Positions 1 to 7,583 of a DNA stretch of 36,611 nt are shown here, piece by piece. The stretch spans positions 1-36,611 of the forward strand of contig NZ_MECL01000187.1 in NCBI RefSeq assembly GCF_014596445.1, written 5' to 3'. The stretch comes from Streptomyces sp. CBMA29. GTDB taxonomy: Bacteria; Actinomycetota; Actinomycetes; Streptomycetales; Streptomycetaceae. The notes under the pieces are model-generated. The model was not told where the DNA came from, did no database searches, and saw nothing but the letters and a program-made list of their open reading frames with translations. The position numbers and the translations under genes are program-made. Within the stretch, counting starts at the first letter, position 1, and the number at the start of each line of letters is the position of its first letter.

Positions 1-654
1 GCGGAGCGCGCCCCGCAGGCCGTGCCCGCGCTGCCGTATCCGAGTACGACCGTCAGCGGCACCGCGGGGTGCAGCTTCGGCGAACTCGACCGGCGGGCCC
101 GCGCGGTGGCCGCCCGGCTCGGCGGCCTGCTGGCTCCCGGCGCCCGCGTGCTGCTCGCCTATCCGCAGGGCCCGGACCTCGCGGGCGCCTTCTTCGGCTG
201 CCTGTACGCGGGGATGGCCGCGGTGCCGCTGGTGCTGCCGGGACCCGGCGCCAACGAGGCGGTCTCCCGCGCGGTCCGCCGCTGCGACCCCGACCTGGTG
301 CTGACCGGTTCCGACGGCTGGTCCGCGCTGGCCGTCGACCGCACCCGTACCCAGGTGATGGAGGCGGACGGCGTACGCGTCGCCGGCGAGCCCGTGTGGC
401 GGCTGGCGCAGAACTGGCGGCCGGTCGGCGTCCTGCGCAGCGCGCCCGCGTACCACCGCTACTACGACGACGGCGTGGTCGGCGGACGGCTGGAGCCCGC
501 GATGGCGCACGCCGATCTCACCGAGGTGATGGGGGAGTTGGCGCAGGCGGTACGGCTCGGCACCGACGAGGAGAACGTCGGCTGGATCGCGGCCGTGCAC
601 GGGGTGGAGGACGCGGTGTGGCGGATTCTGCTGCCGGTGCGGGTGACCGACTGA
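1..654 (+). CDS. Truncated fatty-acyl-AMP ligase-like protein (5' end outside window)
   Basis: The frame is open from the first base, and the residues before the GTG at 22 (AERAPQA) fit the N-terminal helix of the family, so the true start probably lies upstream. The stretch FGELDRRARAVAARL followed by GCLYAGMAAVPLVLPGPG is typical of the N-terminal subdomain of FAAL/AMP-binding enzymes, which activate fatty acids as acyl-adenylates. The Thr/Ser/Gly-rich P-loop that should follow is missing. About 90 residues on, AMAHADLTEVMGEL resembles the segment just after that loop, and the protein then stops at VRVTD. The adenylation core and the whole C-terminal domain are absent, so catalysis is unlikely. 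No stop or frameshift is visible in the fragment, so it may be a conserved non-catalytic relative rather than debris. The family assignment is reasonable; function is unknown. Confidence 0.6.
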   Translation, partial: AERAPQAVPALPYPSTTVSGTAGCSFGELDRRARAVAARLGGLLAPGARVLLAYPQGPDLAGAFFGCLYAGMAAVPLVLPGPGANEAVSRAVRRCDPDLVLTGSDGWSALAVDRTRTQVMEADGVRVAGEPVWRLAQNWRPVGVLRSAPAYHRYYDDGVVGGRLEPAMAHADLTEVMGELAQAVRLGTDEENVGWIAAVHGVEDAVWRILLPVRVTD

Positions 655-715
655 CGTCCGCCGCCGCGGGGGAGCCCCGGAGCCCAGTAGCGCCGATGAT
701 GTGACGACACGTTAG

Positions 716-730
716 CTGACGGATCGTCAG
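716..730. promoter_or_regulatory. CTGACG-N3-CGTCAG operator, site 1
   Basis: The sequence CTGACGGATCGTCAG has perfect 6-bp arms around a 3-bp centre. It lies just upstream of the -10-like box at 739-744 of the amidohydrolase operon, where a bound protein would cover the -35 region. The size and symmetry suit a TetR-family dimer; that is inference, and no TetR gene is present in the window. Confidence 0.7.
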
Positions 731-738
731 ATCGGCGC

Positions 739-744
739 TACCGT
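739..744 (+). promoter_or_regulatory. Leaderless-type -10 box of amidohydrolase operon
   Basis: TACCGT is followed by 7 nt and then the ATG at 752, with no Shine-Dalgarno sequence between. This spacing is typical of leaderless actinobacterial transcripts and supports ATG 752 over the in-frame GTG at 746. Confidence 0.4.
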
Positions 745-751
745 TGTGCCC

Positions 752-2038
752 ATGGAGACCTTCCCGAAGATCATCTCGGTGGACGACCACACCGTGGAGC
801 CCGGCAACGTCTGGCGGGACCGGCTCCCGTCGAAACACCACGACACCGCGCCGCGCATCGTGCGCGCGCCCCTGAAGGACATGACCTTCCTCGGCGGCCG
901 GTTCGCGCCCACGATGGGCGAGCCGGGGGACGAGGGACCGCTCGCCGACTGGTGGCTGTACGAGGGCCTGCGCCGCCCGCTGACTCGGCTCGACACCGCC
1001 GTCGGCTACTCGCGCGACGAGATCCGGCTCGAAGCGATCACGTACGAGCAGATGCGGCCCGGCTCGTACTCGGTGCCCGACCGGCTGGCCGACATGGACG
1101 TCAACCATGTGCAGTCCGCGCTCTGTTTCCCCACCTTCCCGCGCTTTTGCGGCCAGACCTTCACCGAGGCCGAGGACCACGACCTCGGGCTGCTGTGCGT
1201 GCGCGCCTACAACGACTGGATGGTCGAGGAGTGGTGCGGCCCGCAGGCGGCCGGCCGGCTGATACCGCTGACCCTGATACCGCTGTGGGACGCCGAGTTG
1301 GCCGCCGCCGAGGTACGGCGCAACGCGGCGCGCGGGGTACGGGCGGTCTGCTTCTCCGAGATCCCGCCGCACCTGGGACTGCCGTCGGTGCACACCGACT
1401 ACTGGGACCCGTTCTTCCGTGCCTGCGACGAGACCGGCACCGTCATCGCCATGCACATCGGCTCCTCCAGCCGGATGCCGTCCACCTCCGCCGACGCGCC
1501 GCCCGCCGTCGGCTCCACCATCACCTTCGCCAACTGCTGCTTCTCGATGGTCGACTGGCTGATGTCCGGCGCCCTCGAACGCTTCCCGAACCTCAAGATC
1601 ATGTACGCCGAGGGGCAGATCGGCTGGATCCCGTACATCCTGGAACGCGCCGACATCGTCTGGGAGGAGAACCGCGGCTGGGGCGGAGTCGCCGACAAGG
1701 TGCGGCGCCCGCCGTCCGAGACCTTCGCAGCGCACATCTACGGCTGCTTCTTCGACGACGCGGTCGGCCTGCGCAATCTCGACGCGGTCGGCGTCGGCAA
1801 CGTCCTGTACGAGACCGACTACCCGCACTCGGACTCCACCTGGCCCAAGTCCCGCGAGGTCGGCGAGGCCCAGATGGGCCACCTCTCGCAGGACGTGGTG
1901 GAGCGGATCGTGCGCGGCAACGCCATCGACCTGCTCGGCCTGACCCCCGACGGCCTGTGGCCGGGGCCCGGTTCGAGCGCCGGTTCAAGCGCCGGTTCGA
2001 GCGCCGGGCCGGTCGCCGGACCGGGCGCGGGGGCGTAG
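752..2038 (+). CDS. Amidohydrolase family protein (Amidohydro_2, ACMSD-like)
   Basis: This 428-residue TIM-barrel metal hydrolase or decarboxylase resembles 2-amino-3-carboxymuconate-semialdehyde and resorcylate decarboxylases. The N-terminal motif VDDH (residues 10-13) stands where family members carry a metal-binding D/H-x-H. MHIGSSS (His235) fits the strand-5 histidine, and ETDYPHSD (Asp356, His359) fits the C-terminal metal or proton-relay aspartate. The final 20 residues are a GSSA repeat encoded by three 12-bp units at 1970-2005 and are probably a disordered tail. It is the first gene of a unit with the LLM oxidoreductase (3 nt downstream) and SDR, behind operator site 1. ATG 752 is preferred over GTG 746 from the leaderless promoter spacing. 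The substrate is unknown; ring-cleavage-type decarboxylation or C-N/C-O hydrolysis are both possible. Confidence 0.85.
   Translation: METFPKIISVDDHTVEPGNVWRDRLPSKHHDTAPRIVRAPLKDMTFLGGRFAPTMGEPGDEGPLADWWLYEGLRRPLTRLDTAVGYSRDEIRLEAITYEQMRPGSYSVPDRLADMDVNHVQSALCFPTFPRFCGQTFTEAEDHDLGLLCVRAYNDWMVEEWCGPQAAGRLIPLTLIPLWDAELAAAEVRRNAARGVRAVCFSEIPPHLGLPSVHTDYWDPFFRACDETGTVIAMHIGSSSRMPSTSADAPPAVGSTITFANCCFSMVDWLMSGALERFPNLKIMYAEGQIGWIPYILERADIVWEENRGWGGVADKVRRPPSETFAAHIYGCFFDDAVGLRNLDAVGVGNVLYETDYPHSDSTWPKSREVGEAQMGHLSQDVVERIVRGNAIDLLGLTPDGLWPGPGSSAGSSAGSSAGPVAGPGAGA
1970..2005 (+). repeat. Three 12-bp tandem repeats in amidohydrolase 3' end
   Basis: The unit GGTTCGAGCGCC occurs three times in tandem, the middle copy with one change (GGTTCAAGCGCC). 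It encodes GSSA x3 and lies outside the catalytic barrel. Copy number could vary between strains through slippage. Confidence 0.8.
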
Positions 2039-2041
2039 ACC

Positions 2042-2998
2042 GTGGGCGTCCCGCGCGTGCTGCCCAAGGGGCGGCTCTCCTACGGCATGCAGCTCCCCGT
2101 CCAGTCGCAGAGCACGATGTACGCCGAGGGCTGGGAGGCCGACGCGGGCCCGGCCGAACTGGCCGCCGTCGCCCGCGCCGCCGACCGGCACGGCTTCGCG
2201 TACGTGGCCGTCTGCGACCACATCGCCGTGCCGCGCAGGCTGGCCGCTGCGATGTCCACCACCTGGTACGACCCGGTGGCCACCCTCGGCTATCTCGCCG
2301 CCGTCACCGAACGCGTACGGCTGCTCAGCCATGTCGCGGTCGTCGGACTGCGGCACCCGCTGGCCACCGCCAAGCAGTACGCGACGCTCGACCGGCTGTC
2401 CGGCGGACGGCTGATCCTCGGCGTCGGCGCCGGGCACGTGGTCGAGGAATTCGACGCGGTCGGCGCGGACTTCGCCGGGCGCGGCGGCGTACTCGACGAG
2501 ACCATCGACGCGCTCAAGGCGGCGCTCGGCGAGGACGAGTTCCCCGAACACCACGGCGAGCTCTACGACTTCGCCGGGCTCGGGCAGCGGCCACGCCCGG
2601 TGCAGACGCCCCGGCCGCCGGTCTGGGTCGGCGGCTCGTCACCGGCCGCCCTCCGCAGGGCCGCGCTCAGGGGCGACGGCTGGCTGCCGCAGGGCGACCC
2701 GCGCGACCGGCTGCCCGGCCAGATCGACCGCGTCCGGCGGCTGCGCGCCGAGGCCGGGATCACCGGCCCGATCGAGATCGGCGCCATCGCGGAACCCCTC
2801 TACGTCGGCGAGCCCGGCTGGCACGTCGGCCGCCACACCCTGCACGGCAAGCCGGACGCGCTCGCGGAGAGCCTGCGCGCCTACCGGGCGATGGGCGTCG
2901 ACCAGATCCAGGTGCGCTTCCGCAGCCGGGGTGTGGCCGAACTCCTCGACCAGATGGCGGCGTTCGCCGCCGATGTGGCACCGCACCTCGACATGTGA
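2042..2998 (+). CDS. LLM class F420/flavin-dependent oxidoreductase
   Basis: This 318-residue protein belongs to the bacterial luciferase-like superfamily, whose members use FMNH2 or reduced F420 for monooxygenation or hydride transfer. Supporting features are YGMQLPVQSQS at the first barrel strand, VAVCDHIAVP after helix 1, the signature KQYATLDRLSGGRLILGVGAGHV, and PVWVGGSSPAALRRAALRGDGW near the cofactor pocket. The GTG at 2042 lies 3 nt after the amidohydrolase stop, suggesting translational coupling. An in-frame ATG at 2087 would cut into the first strand and is less likely. It should act in the same cytoplasmic pathway as its operon partners. F420 versus FMN cannot be decided from sequence alone. 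Confidence 0.85.
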   Translation: MGVPRVLPKGRLSYGMQLPVQSQSTMYAEGWEADAGPAELAAVARAADRHGFAYVAVCDHIAVPRRLAAAMSTTWYDPVATLGYLAAVTERVRLLSHVAVVGLRHPLATAKQYATLDRLSGGRLILGVGAGHVVEEFDAVGADFAGRGGVLDETIDALKAALGEDEFPEHHGELYDFAGLGQRPRPVQTPRPPVWVGGSSPAALRRAALRGDGWLPQGDPRDRLPGQIDRVRRLRAEAGITGPIEIGAIAEPLYVGEPGWHVGRHTLHGKPDALAESLRAYRAMGVDQIQVRFRSRGVAELLDQMAAFAADVAPHLDM

Positions 2999-3040
2999 CC
3001 CCCCGTTGTTCCCCCCGTCTTCACACCCCCGGAGGCCCGG

Positions 3041-3823
3041 ATGGGCAAGCTCGACGGCCGTACCGTCCTGATCACCGGCGCCGCGCGCGGCCAAGGCGAG
3101 CAGGAGGCCCGGCTCTTCGCCGCGGAGGGCGCGCGCGTGCTGCTCGCCGACGTGCTGGACGACCAGGGCGCGGCGCTGGCCAAGGAGATCGGCGACGCGG
3201 CCCGCTACACCCGGCTCGACGTCGGCAGCGAGGACGACTGGACGGCCGCGCTGGCGTACGCCGACGAGCAGTTCGGCGGCCTCGACGGACTGGTCAACAA
3301 CGCCGGGATACTTCGCTTCAACGAGTTGGCGAACACCCCGCTGGAGGAGTACCTCCAGGTCGTCCGGGTCAACCAGGTCGGCGCCTTCCTCGGCATGCGG
3401 GCCTGCGCGCCCGCGCTGACCGCCGCGGGCGGCGGCACGATCGTCAACACCGCGTCGTACACGGCACTGAGCGGCATGGCGCTGCTCACCTCGTACGCGG
3501 CGACGAAGGCGGCGATCGTCGCCATGACGCGGGTGGCGGCGCTGGAGCTGGCGCCGCACGGGATCAGGGTGAACGCGATGTGCCCCGGTGCCGTGGACAC
3601 CCCGATGGCCAATCCCGCGGTGCTCGACCCGGCCGCCGACCAGGAGGCGATGGCGGCGGCCACCGCCCGCTTCTACCGCAAGCTGCTGCCGCTGGGCCGG
3701 ATGGGCCGGGCCGACGAGATCGCCAGGCTCGCGCTCTTCCTGACCGGTGAGGACTCCTCGTACGTCACCGGGCAGCCGTTCGTCATCGACGGCGGCTGGC
3801 TGGCGGGAGTCGCCGCGCTCTGA
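3041..3823 (+). CDS. SDR family NAD(P)-dependent oxidoreductase
   Basis: This is a classical short-chain dehydrogenase of 260 residues, the usual length. The Rossmann motif TGAARGQG is at residues 12-19, NNAG at 86-89, the catalytic Ser at about 139, and Tyr152-x3-Lys156 in SYAATKAA. PG near residue 182 and the C-terminal IDGGW complete the fold. Asp37 at the end of strand 2 suggests NAD(H) preference. It probably interconverts an alcohol and a ketone made by the neighbouring hydrolase and oxidoreductase. The start is supported by GGAGG at 3031-3035, 5 nt before the ATG. It ends the first transcription unit; a 133-nt regulatory gap follows. Confidence 0.9.
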   Translation: MGKLDGRTVLITGAARGQGEQEARLFAAEGARVLLADVLDDQGAALAKEIGDAARYTRLDVGSEDDWTAALAYADEQFGGLDGLVNNAGILRFNELANTPLEEYLQVVRVNQVGAFLGMRACAPALTAAGGGTIVNTASYTALSGMALLTSYAATKAAIVAMTRVAALELAPHGIRVNAMCPGAVDTPMANPAVLDPAADQEAMAAATARFYRKLLPLGRMGRADEIARLALFLTGEDSSYVTGQPFVIDGGWLAGVAAL

Positions 3824-3863
3824 GCGCGGCCGAACCGTATCGGAACCGTCTGGCCGAGCGTAT

Positions 3864-3878
3864 CTGACGGTCCATCAG
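3864..3878. promoter_or_regulatory. Degenerate CTGACG-N3-CRTCAG operator, site 2
   Basis: CTGACGGTCCATCAG has one mismatch in the right arm. It lies just upstream of a possible -35 (TTGACG, 3882-3887) and 57 bp (centre to centre) before site 3, so the two sites bracket the promoter of the second operon. Confidence 0.5.
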
Positions 3879-3881
3879 CTA

Positions 3882-3910
3882 TTGACGCCCCACCGTCCCG
3901 GTGGAAGAGT
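3882..3910 (+). promoter_or_regulatory. Candidate promoter of LLM/D-aminoacylase operon
   Basis: TTGACG at 3882-3887 is close to the housekeeping -35 consensus. After a 17-nt spacer comes AAGAGT, a poor -10 match. Its position between operator sites 2 and 3 supports the call; the weak -10 limits confidence. Confidence 0.35.
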
Positions 3911-3919
3911 CGGATCAGA

Positions 3920-3936
3920 TCTGACGGAGCGTCAGA
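3920..3936. promoter_or_regulatory. CTGACG-N3-CGTCAG operator, site 3
   Basis: TCTGACGGAGCGTCAGA has perfect 7-bp arms around GAG. It lies between the presumed promoter and the Shine-Dalgarno of the second LLM gene, a classic roadblock or repressor position. Confidence 0.7.
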
Positions 3937-3956
3937 AACCGGAGGATGGTGACCCC

Positions 3957-5081
3957 TTGGAATTCGGGCTCTTTGTACAGGGATATGTGCCCGCCGCGCG
4001 GGCCAAGGCCGACCCCGAGGCCGAGCACCACGCGCTGATCGAGGAGACCGAGTACGTCATCCAGGCGGACCGCTCCGGCTTCAAGTACGCCTGGGCCTCC
4101 GAGCACCACTTCCTGGAGGAGTACTCGCACCTGTCGGCCAACGACGTCTTCCTCGGCTACCTCGCCCACGCCACCGAGCGCATCCACCTCGGCTCCGGCA
4201 TCTTCAACCCGCTCGCGCCGGTCAACCACCCGGTGAAGGTCGCCGAGAAGGTCGCCATGCTCGACCATCTCTCCGGCGGACGCTTCGAGTTCGGCTCGGG
4301 GCGCGGCGCGGGCAGCCACGAGATCCTCGGGTTCATGCCGGGCATCACCGACATGAACCACACGAAGGAGATCTGGGAGGAGACCATCGCGGAATTCCCC
4401 AAGATGTGGCTCCAGGACGAGTACCCCGGCTTCAGCGGCAAGCACTGGTCGCTGCCGCCGCGCAAGATCCTGCCCAAGCCGTACGGCCGCTCCCACCCGG
4501 CGATGTGGTACGCGGCCGGCTCGCCGCCCTCGTACGCGATGGCCGCTCGCAAGGGCCTGGGCGTGCTCGGCTTCAGCGTGCAGAAGGTCTCCGACATGGA
4601 GTGGGTCGTCGAGTCGTACAAGTCGGCGATCGGGGAGGCGGAGCCGGTCGGCGACTTCGTCAACGACAACGTGATGGTGACCTCCACCGCGATCTGCGCC
4701 GAGACGACGGAGAAGGCGCGGCAGATCGCCGTGGGCGGCGGCCTCAACTACCTCCAGTCGCTGCTCTTCCGCTACCACGACACCTTCCCGCGCCCCGACG
4801 GCATCCCGGTCTGGCCCGAGCTTCTGCCGGACTACACCGAGGAGTTGATCGATCTGCTCATCTCCGAGGAGCTGATGATCTGCGGCAACCCCGACGAGGT
4901 GCTGGCGCAGTGCAAGCGCTGGGAGCAGGCGGGCGCCGACCAGTTGACGTTCGGGCTGCCGATCGGCATCGGCTACGAGGACACGATGAACACGATCAAG
5001 CTGATCGGCGAGCACGTCATACCGGTGATCGACACGGACCCGGTGCACCGCACGACCCGGTTCCGGCAGGCGGCGGCCTGA
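3957..5081 (+). CDS. LLM class flavin-dependent oxidoreductase (MEFGLFVQGY type)
   Basis: This 374-residue luciferase-like monooxygenase begins EFGLFVQGYV and contains the characteristic WASEHHFLEEYSH, HLGSGIFNPL and KVAMLDHLSGGRFEFGSGRG segments. It also has HPAMWYAAGSPPSYAMAARKG, where the flavin phosphate is usually bound. It is closer to FMNH2-dependent, two-component monooxygenases than to short F420 enzymes, but no reductase gene lies beside it. I chose the TTG at 3957: the family normally begins exactly here, and a GGAGG lies about 11 nt upstream. The frame is open upstream to 3747 but that stretch contains the operators. It forms a unit with the downstream D-aminoacylase-like gene and probably oxidises the pathway substrate. 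Confidence 0.85.
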   Translation: MEFGLFVQGYVPAARAKADPEAEHHALIEETEYVIQADRSGFKYAWASEHHFLEEYSHLSANDVFLGYLAHATERIHLGSGIFNPLAPVNHPVKVAEKVAMLDHLSGGRFEFGSGRGAGSHEILGFMPGITDMNHTKEIWEETIAEFPKMWLQDEYPGFSGKHWSLPPRKILPKPYGRSHPAMWYAAGSPPSYAMAARKGLGVLGFSVQKVSDMEWVVESYKSAIGEAEPVGDFVNDNVMVTSTAICAETTEKARQIAVGGGLNYLQSLLFRYHDTFPRPDGIPVWPELLPDYTEELIDLLISEELMICGNPDEVLAQCKRWEQAGADQLTFGLPIGIGYEDTMNTIKLIGEHVIPVIDTDPVHRTTRFRQAAA

Positions 5082-5111
5082 TTCCTCGACAGAGGCGAGA
5101 GGAGCACACCC

Positions 5112-6851
5112 GTGTTCGACCATGTGATCAAGGGCGCCACCGTGGTGGACGGCACGGGCGCGCCCTCCCGTACCGCCGACGTGGCGCTGCGCGGCGGCCG
5201 GATCGCGGCCGTCGCGGAGCCCGGCGGCCTCGGCGAGAGCGGGCGCTCCCAGGAGGACGCCACCGGCCTCGTCCTGACCCCCGGCTTCGTCGATCCGCAC
5301 ACCCACTACGACGCCCAGCTCTTCTGGGACCCCTTCGCCACGCCCTCGATGAGCCACGGCGTGACCACCGTCGCGGGCGGCAACTGCGGCTTCACGCTCG
5401 CGCCGCTCCACCCCGACCGGCCCGAAGACGCCGACTACACCCGGCGGATGATGTCCAAGGTCGAGGGCATGTCACTGGCGGCGCTCGAAGAGGGCGTCGA
5501 CTGGACGTGGTCGTCCTTCGGCGACTACCTCGACGCCCTGGAGGGGCGGATCGCCGTCAACGCCGGTTTCATGGTGGGCCACTGCGCGCTGCGCCGCCAT
5601 GTGATGGGCGCCGACGCGGTCGGCGGACAGCCCACCCAGGACCAACTCGACGCCATGCTGCGGCTCTTCCACGAATCCATGGAGGCGGGCGGCTGGGGTC
5701 TTTCCACCACCCAGTCCAGTACGCACTCCGACGGCGACGGGCGGCCGGTCGCGTCCCGGCACGCGCGGCCCGACGAACTCCTCGCCCTGTCACGGGCGGT
5801 GGGCGAACACGAGGGCACCCAGATCGAGGCCATCGTGGCGGGCTGCCTCGACCAGTTCGCGGACGAGGAGATCGACCTCCTCGTGGAGATGAGCGCCGTC
5901 GCCGGGCGCCCGCTCAACTGGAACGTCCTCACCATCGACGCCGCCGTTCCCGAACGCGTCCCGCGCCAACTCCTCGCCTCGGAGCGGGCCCGCAAGGCGG
6001 GCGGCCGGATCGTCGCCCTCACCATGCCGATCCTCACCCCCATGAACATGTCGCTCGGCACCTTCTGCGCCCTCAACCTCATCCCCGGCTGGGGCGAGGT
6101 CCTCGGCCTGCCCATCCCCGAACGCATCGCCCGGCTGCGGCAGCCCGCCGTACGCGCCGAGATGCTGCGCCGCGCCACCAGCCCCGAGGCCGGAGTCTTC
6201 CGGCGCCTCGCCGACTTCGGCCGCTACGTGATCGGCGACACGTACAGCGACGCGAATCAGGGGGTGTCGGGGCGGGTCGTCCGCGACATCGCGGCCGAAC
6301 GCGGGCAGGAACCCTTCGAGACGATGGTCGAGATCTGCGCCAACGACTCGATGCGCACGGTGCTTTGGCCGATGCCCACCGACAACGACCCCGACTCCTG
6401 GGCGCTGCGCCGGCGCACCTGGGACCACGAGGACGTCATGCTCGGCGGCTCCGACGCGGGCGCCCACCTCGACCGGATGTGCGGCGCCCCGTACACCACC
6501 CGCTTCCTCGGCGACTGCCTGCGCGGACGCCGACTTCTGCCGCTGGAGCGCGCCGTCCGCATGCTCACCGCCGACCCCGCCCGCCTCTTCGGCCTGCGCG
6601 GCCGAGGCGTGATCACCCCGGGCAACGCCGCCGACCTCGTCCTCTTCGACCCCGACCGCATCGACGCCGGCCCCGCCACCCTCCTCCACGACCTCCCCGG
6701 CGACAGCCCCCGCCTCGACTCCCGCGCCACCGGCATCCTCAGCGTCCGCGTCAACGGCGTCGAGACGATCCGCGACGACACCGTCACCGGCGCGATCCCC
6801 GGCACCGTCCTGCGGTCCGGCCGCGACACGGCAACCGTCCGCACCGCCTGA
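5112..6851 (+). CDS. N-acyl-D-amino-acid deacylase family amidohydrolase
   Basis: This 579-residue protein has the composite domain of Amidohydro_3 enzymes: a small beta domain (MFDHVIKGATVVDGTG) leading to the metal motif DPHTHYD (His63, His65) and GVTTVAGGNCGF. Late in the barrel GGSDAGAH (Asp448) carries the catalytic aspartate. The C-terminal GVITPGNAADLVLFDPD closes the beta domain. Known relatives hydrolyse N-acyl-D-amino acids, D-hydantoins or related amides with zinc. Start GTG 5112 follows GAGAGGAG at 5096-5103, 30 nt after the LLM gene, so the two are probably cotranscribed. It suggests the pathway handles an amide, carbamate or cyclic imide bond. The exact substrate cannot be read from sequence. 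Confidence 0.85.
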   Translation: MFDHVIKGATVVDGTGAPSRTADVALRGGRIAAVAEPGGLGESGRSQEDATGLVLTPGFVDPHTHYDAQLFWDPFATPSMSHGVTTVAGGNCGFTLAPLHPDRPEDADYTRRMMSKVEGMSLAALEEGVDWTWSSFGDYLDALEGRIAVNAGFMVGHCALRRHVMGADAVGGQPTQDQLDAMLRLFHESMEAGGWGLSTTQSSTHSDGDGRPVASRHARPDELLALSRAVGEHEGTQIEAIVAGCLDQFADEEIDLLVEMSAVAGRPLNWNVLTIDAAVPERVPRQLLASERARKAGGRIVALTMPILTPMNMSLGTFCALNLIPGWGEVLGLPIPERIARLRQPAVRAEMLRRATSPEAGVFRRLADFGRYVIGDTYSDANQGVSGRVVRDIAAERGQEPFETMVEICANDSMRTVLWPMPTDNDPDSWALRRRTWDHEDVMLGGSDAGAHLDRMCGAPYTTRFLGDCLRGRRLLPLERAVRMLTADPARLFGLRGRGVITPGNAADLVLFDPDRIDAGPATLLHDLPGDSPRLDSRATGILSVRVNGVETIRDDTVTGAIPGTVLRSGRDTATVRTA

Positions 6852-6911
6852 GCCGCGTCCCACTTCTCGCCTGGGCGCCGAAATCCCGTCGCGGACCCGC
6901 GCGTTGATCCC

Positions 6912-6917
6912 TAGCCT
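6912..6917 (+). promoter_or_regulatory. Leaderless-type -10 box of GNAT gene
   Basis: TAGCCT is followed by 6 nt and the GTG start at 6924, with no ribosome binding site. The same architecture precedes the genes at 14806 and 18256. Confidence 0.45.
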
Positions 6918-6923
6918 TCGAGC

Positions 6924-7544
6924 GTGAACGAGGACGTGAACGAGGACGCGGACGCGGACGTGGACGCGGAACAGGCGGAAGAGGTCAAGCAGCGGGTGAC
7001 GGCCGTGCGCGGCCGGGGCGTCACGCTCACCCCGCTGGAGGCGGACGACGCCGAGTTGCTGTACGAGTGGCGGGCGGACCCGGTGGCCACCCACGAGATC
7101 GGCATCTGGCCGCGCCCGCTGTCCTGGCTGCGCGACCGCGTGGAGCGGGACATCGACGACAACGACCGCGACGACTTCCTCGTCCTGCTTCCCGACGGCA
7201 CCCCGATCGGGCATGTCGCCCTGACCGACCAGGACATCGTCGACGGCACCGCCGAGTTGTATCTGCTGCTCGACGCCGCCCACCGCGAGCGCGGCCACGC
7301 CACCGCGGCCCTCGACGCCCTCATCGACCTCACCTTCGGCGACCTCCCGCTGCACCGCCTCCAGGCCGTCACCCACACCACCAACACCCCCGCGCTCGCC
7401 GTACTCGCCGCCTCCGGCTTCGTCCACGAGGGCGTACGCCGCTCCTGGTGCCAGCACCGGGGCCGCCGCCACGACGCCGCCGTCCTCTCGCTGCTCCGCC
7501 CCGAATGGGAGGCGCTGAGCAGGCCGCGCGCCTGGGACCTCTGA
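6924..7544 (+). CDS. GNAT family N-acetyltransferase
   Basis: This 206-residue RimJ/RimL-type acetyltransferase transfers acetyl from acetyl-CoA to an amine. VTLTPLEADDAELLYEW marks strand 1 and helix 1. IGHVALTDQDIVDGTAELYLLLDAAHRERGHATAALDAL contains strands 3-4 and the acetyl-CoA loop R-x2-G-x-A (RGHATA). LHRLQAVTHTTNTPALAVLAASGFVHEGVRR is the usual C-terminal motif. The first 25 residues are acidic, encoded by near-repeats of GAACGAGGACGT and GCGGAC, and are probably disordered. The GTG start is set by the TAGCCT box 6 nt upstream. It stands alone between the catabolic operon and a small broken gene. The acceptor is unknown. Confidence 0.85.
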   Translation: MNEDVNEDADADVDAEQAEEVKQRVTAVRGRGVTLTPLEADDAELLYEWRADPVATHEIGIWPRPLSWLRDRVERDIDDNDRDDFLVLLPDGTPIGHVALTDQDIVDGTAELYLLLDAAHRERGHATAALDALIDLTFGDLPLHRLQAVTHTTNTPALAVLAASGFVHEGVRRSWCQHRGRRHDAAVLSLLRPEWEALSRPRAWDL

Positions 7545-7583
7545 GCGCCGCCCGTTGTCAGTGGTCGCTGCCAGGATCGTGAC

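Noticed and set aside
716..730. KstR-type (sterol catabolism) operator
   Set aside because: The KstR consensus is longer and has AAC/GTT half-sites; CTGACG-N3-CGTCAG does not fit.
518..1882. Long antisense open frame under the amidohydrolase
   Set aside because: High-GC antisense shadow; its composition (Val/Gly/Arg/His) shows no fold, and the opposite strand encodes conserved motifs.
952..3750. Very long open frame overlapping the first operon
   Set aside because: It is a +1 shadow of three clear genes, is Arg/Ala/Pro-rich without any domain, and disappears when codon position GC is considered.
1..6851. Part of a polyketide or lipopeptide biosynthetic cluster because of the FAAL-like gene
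   Set aside because: No carrier protein, ketosynthase or condensation domain is present and the FAAL is degenerate; the neighbours look catabolic.
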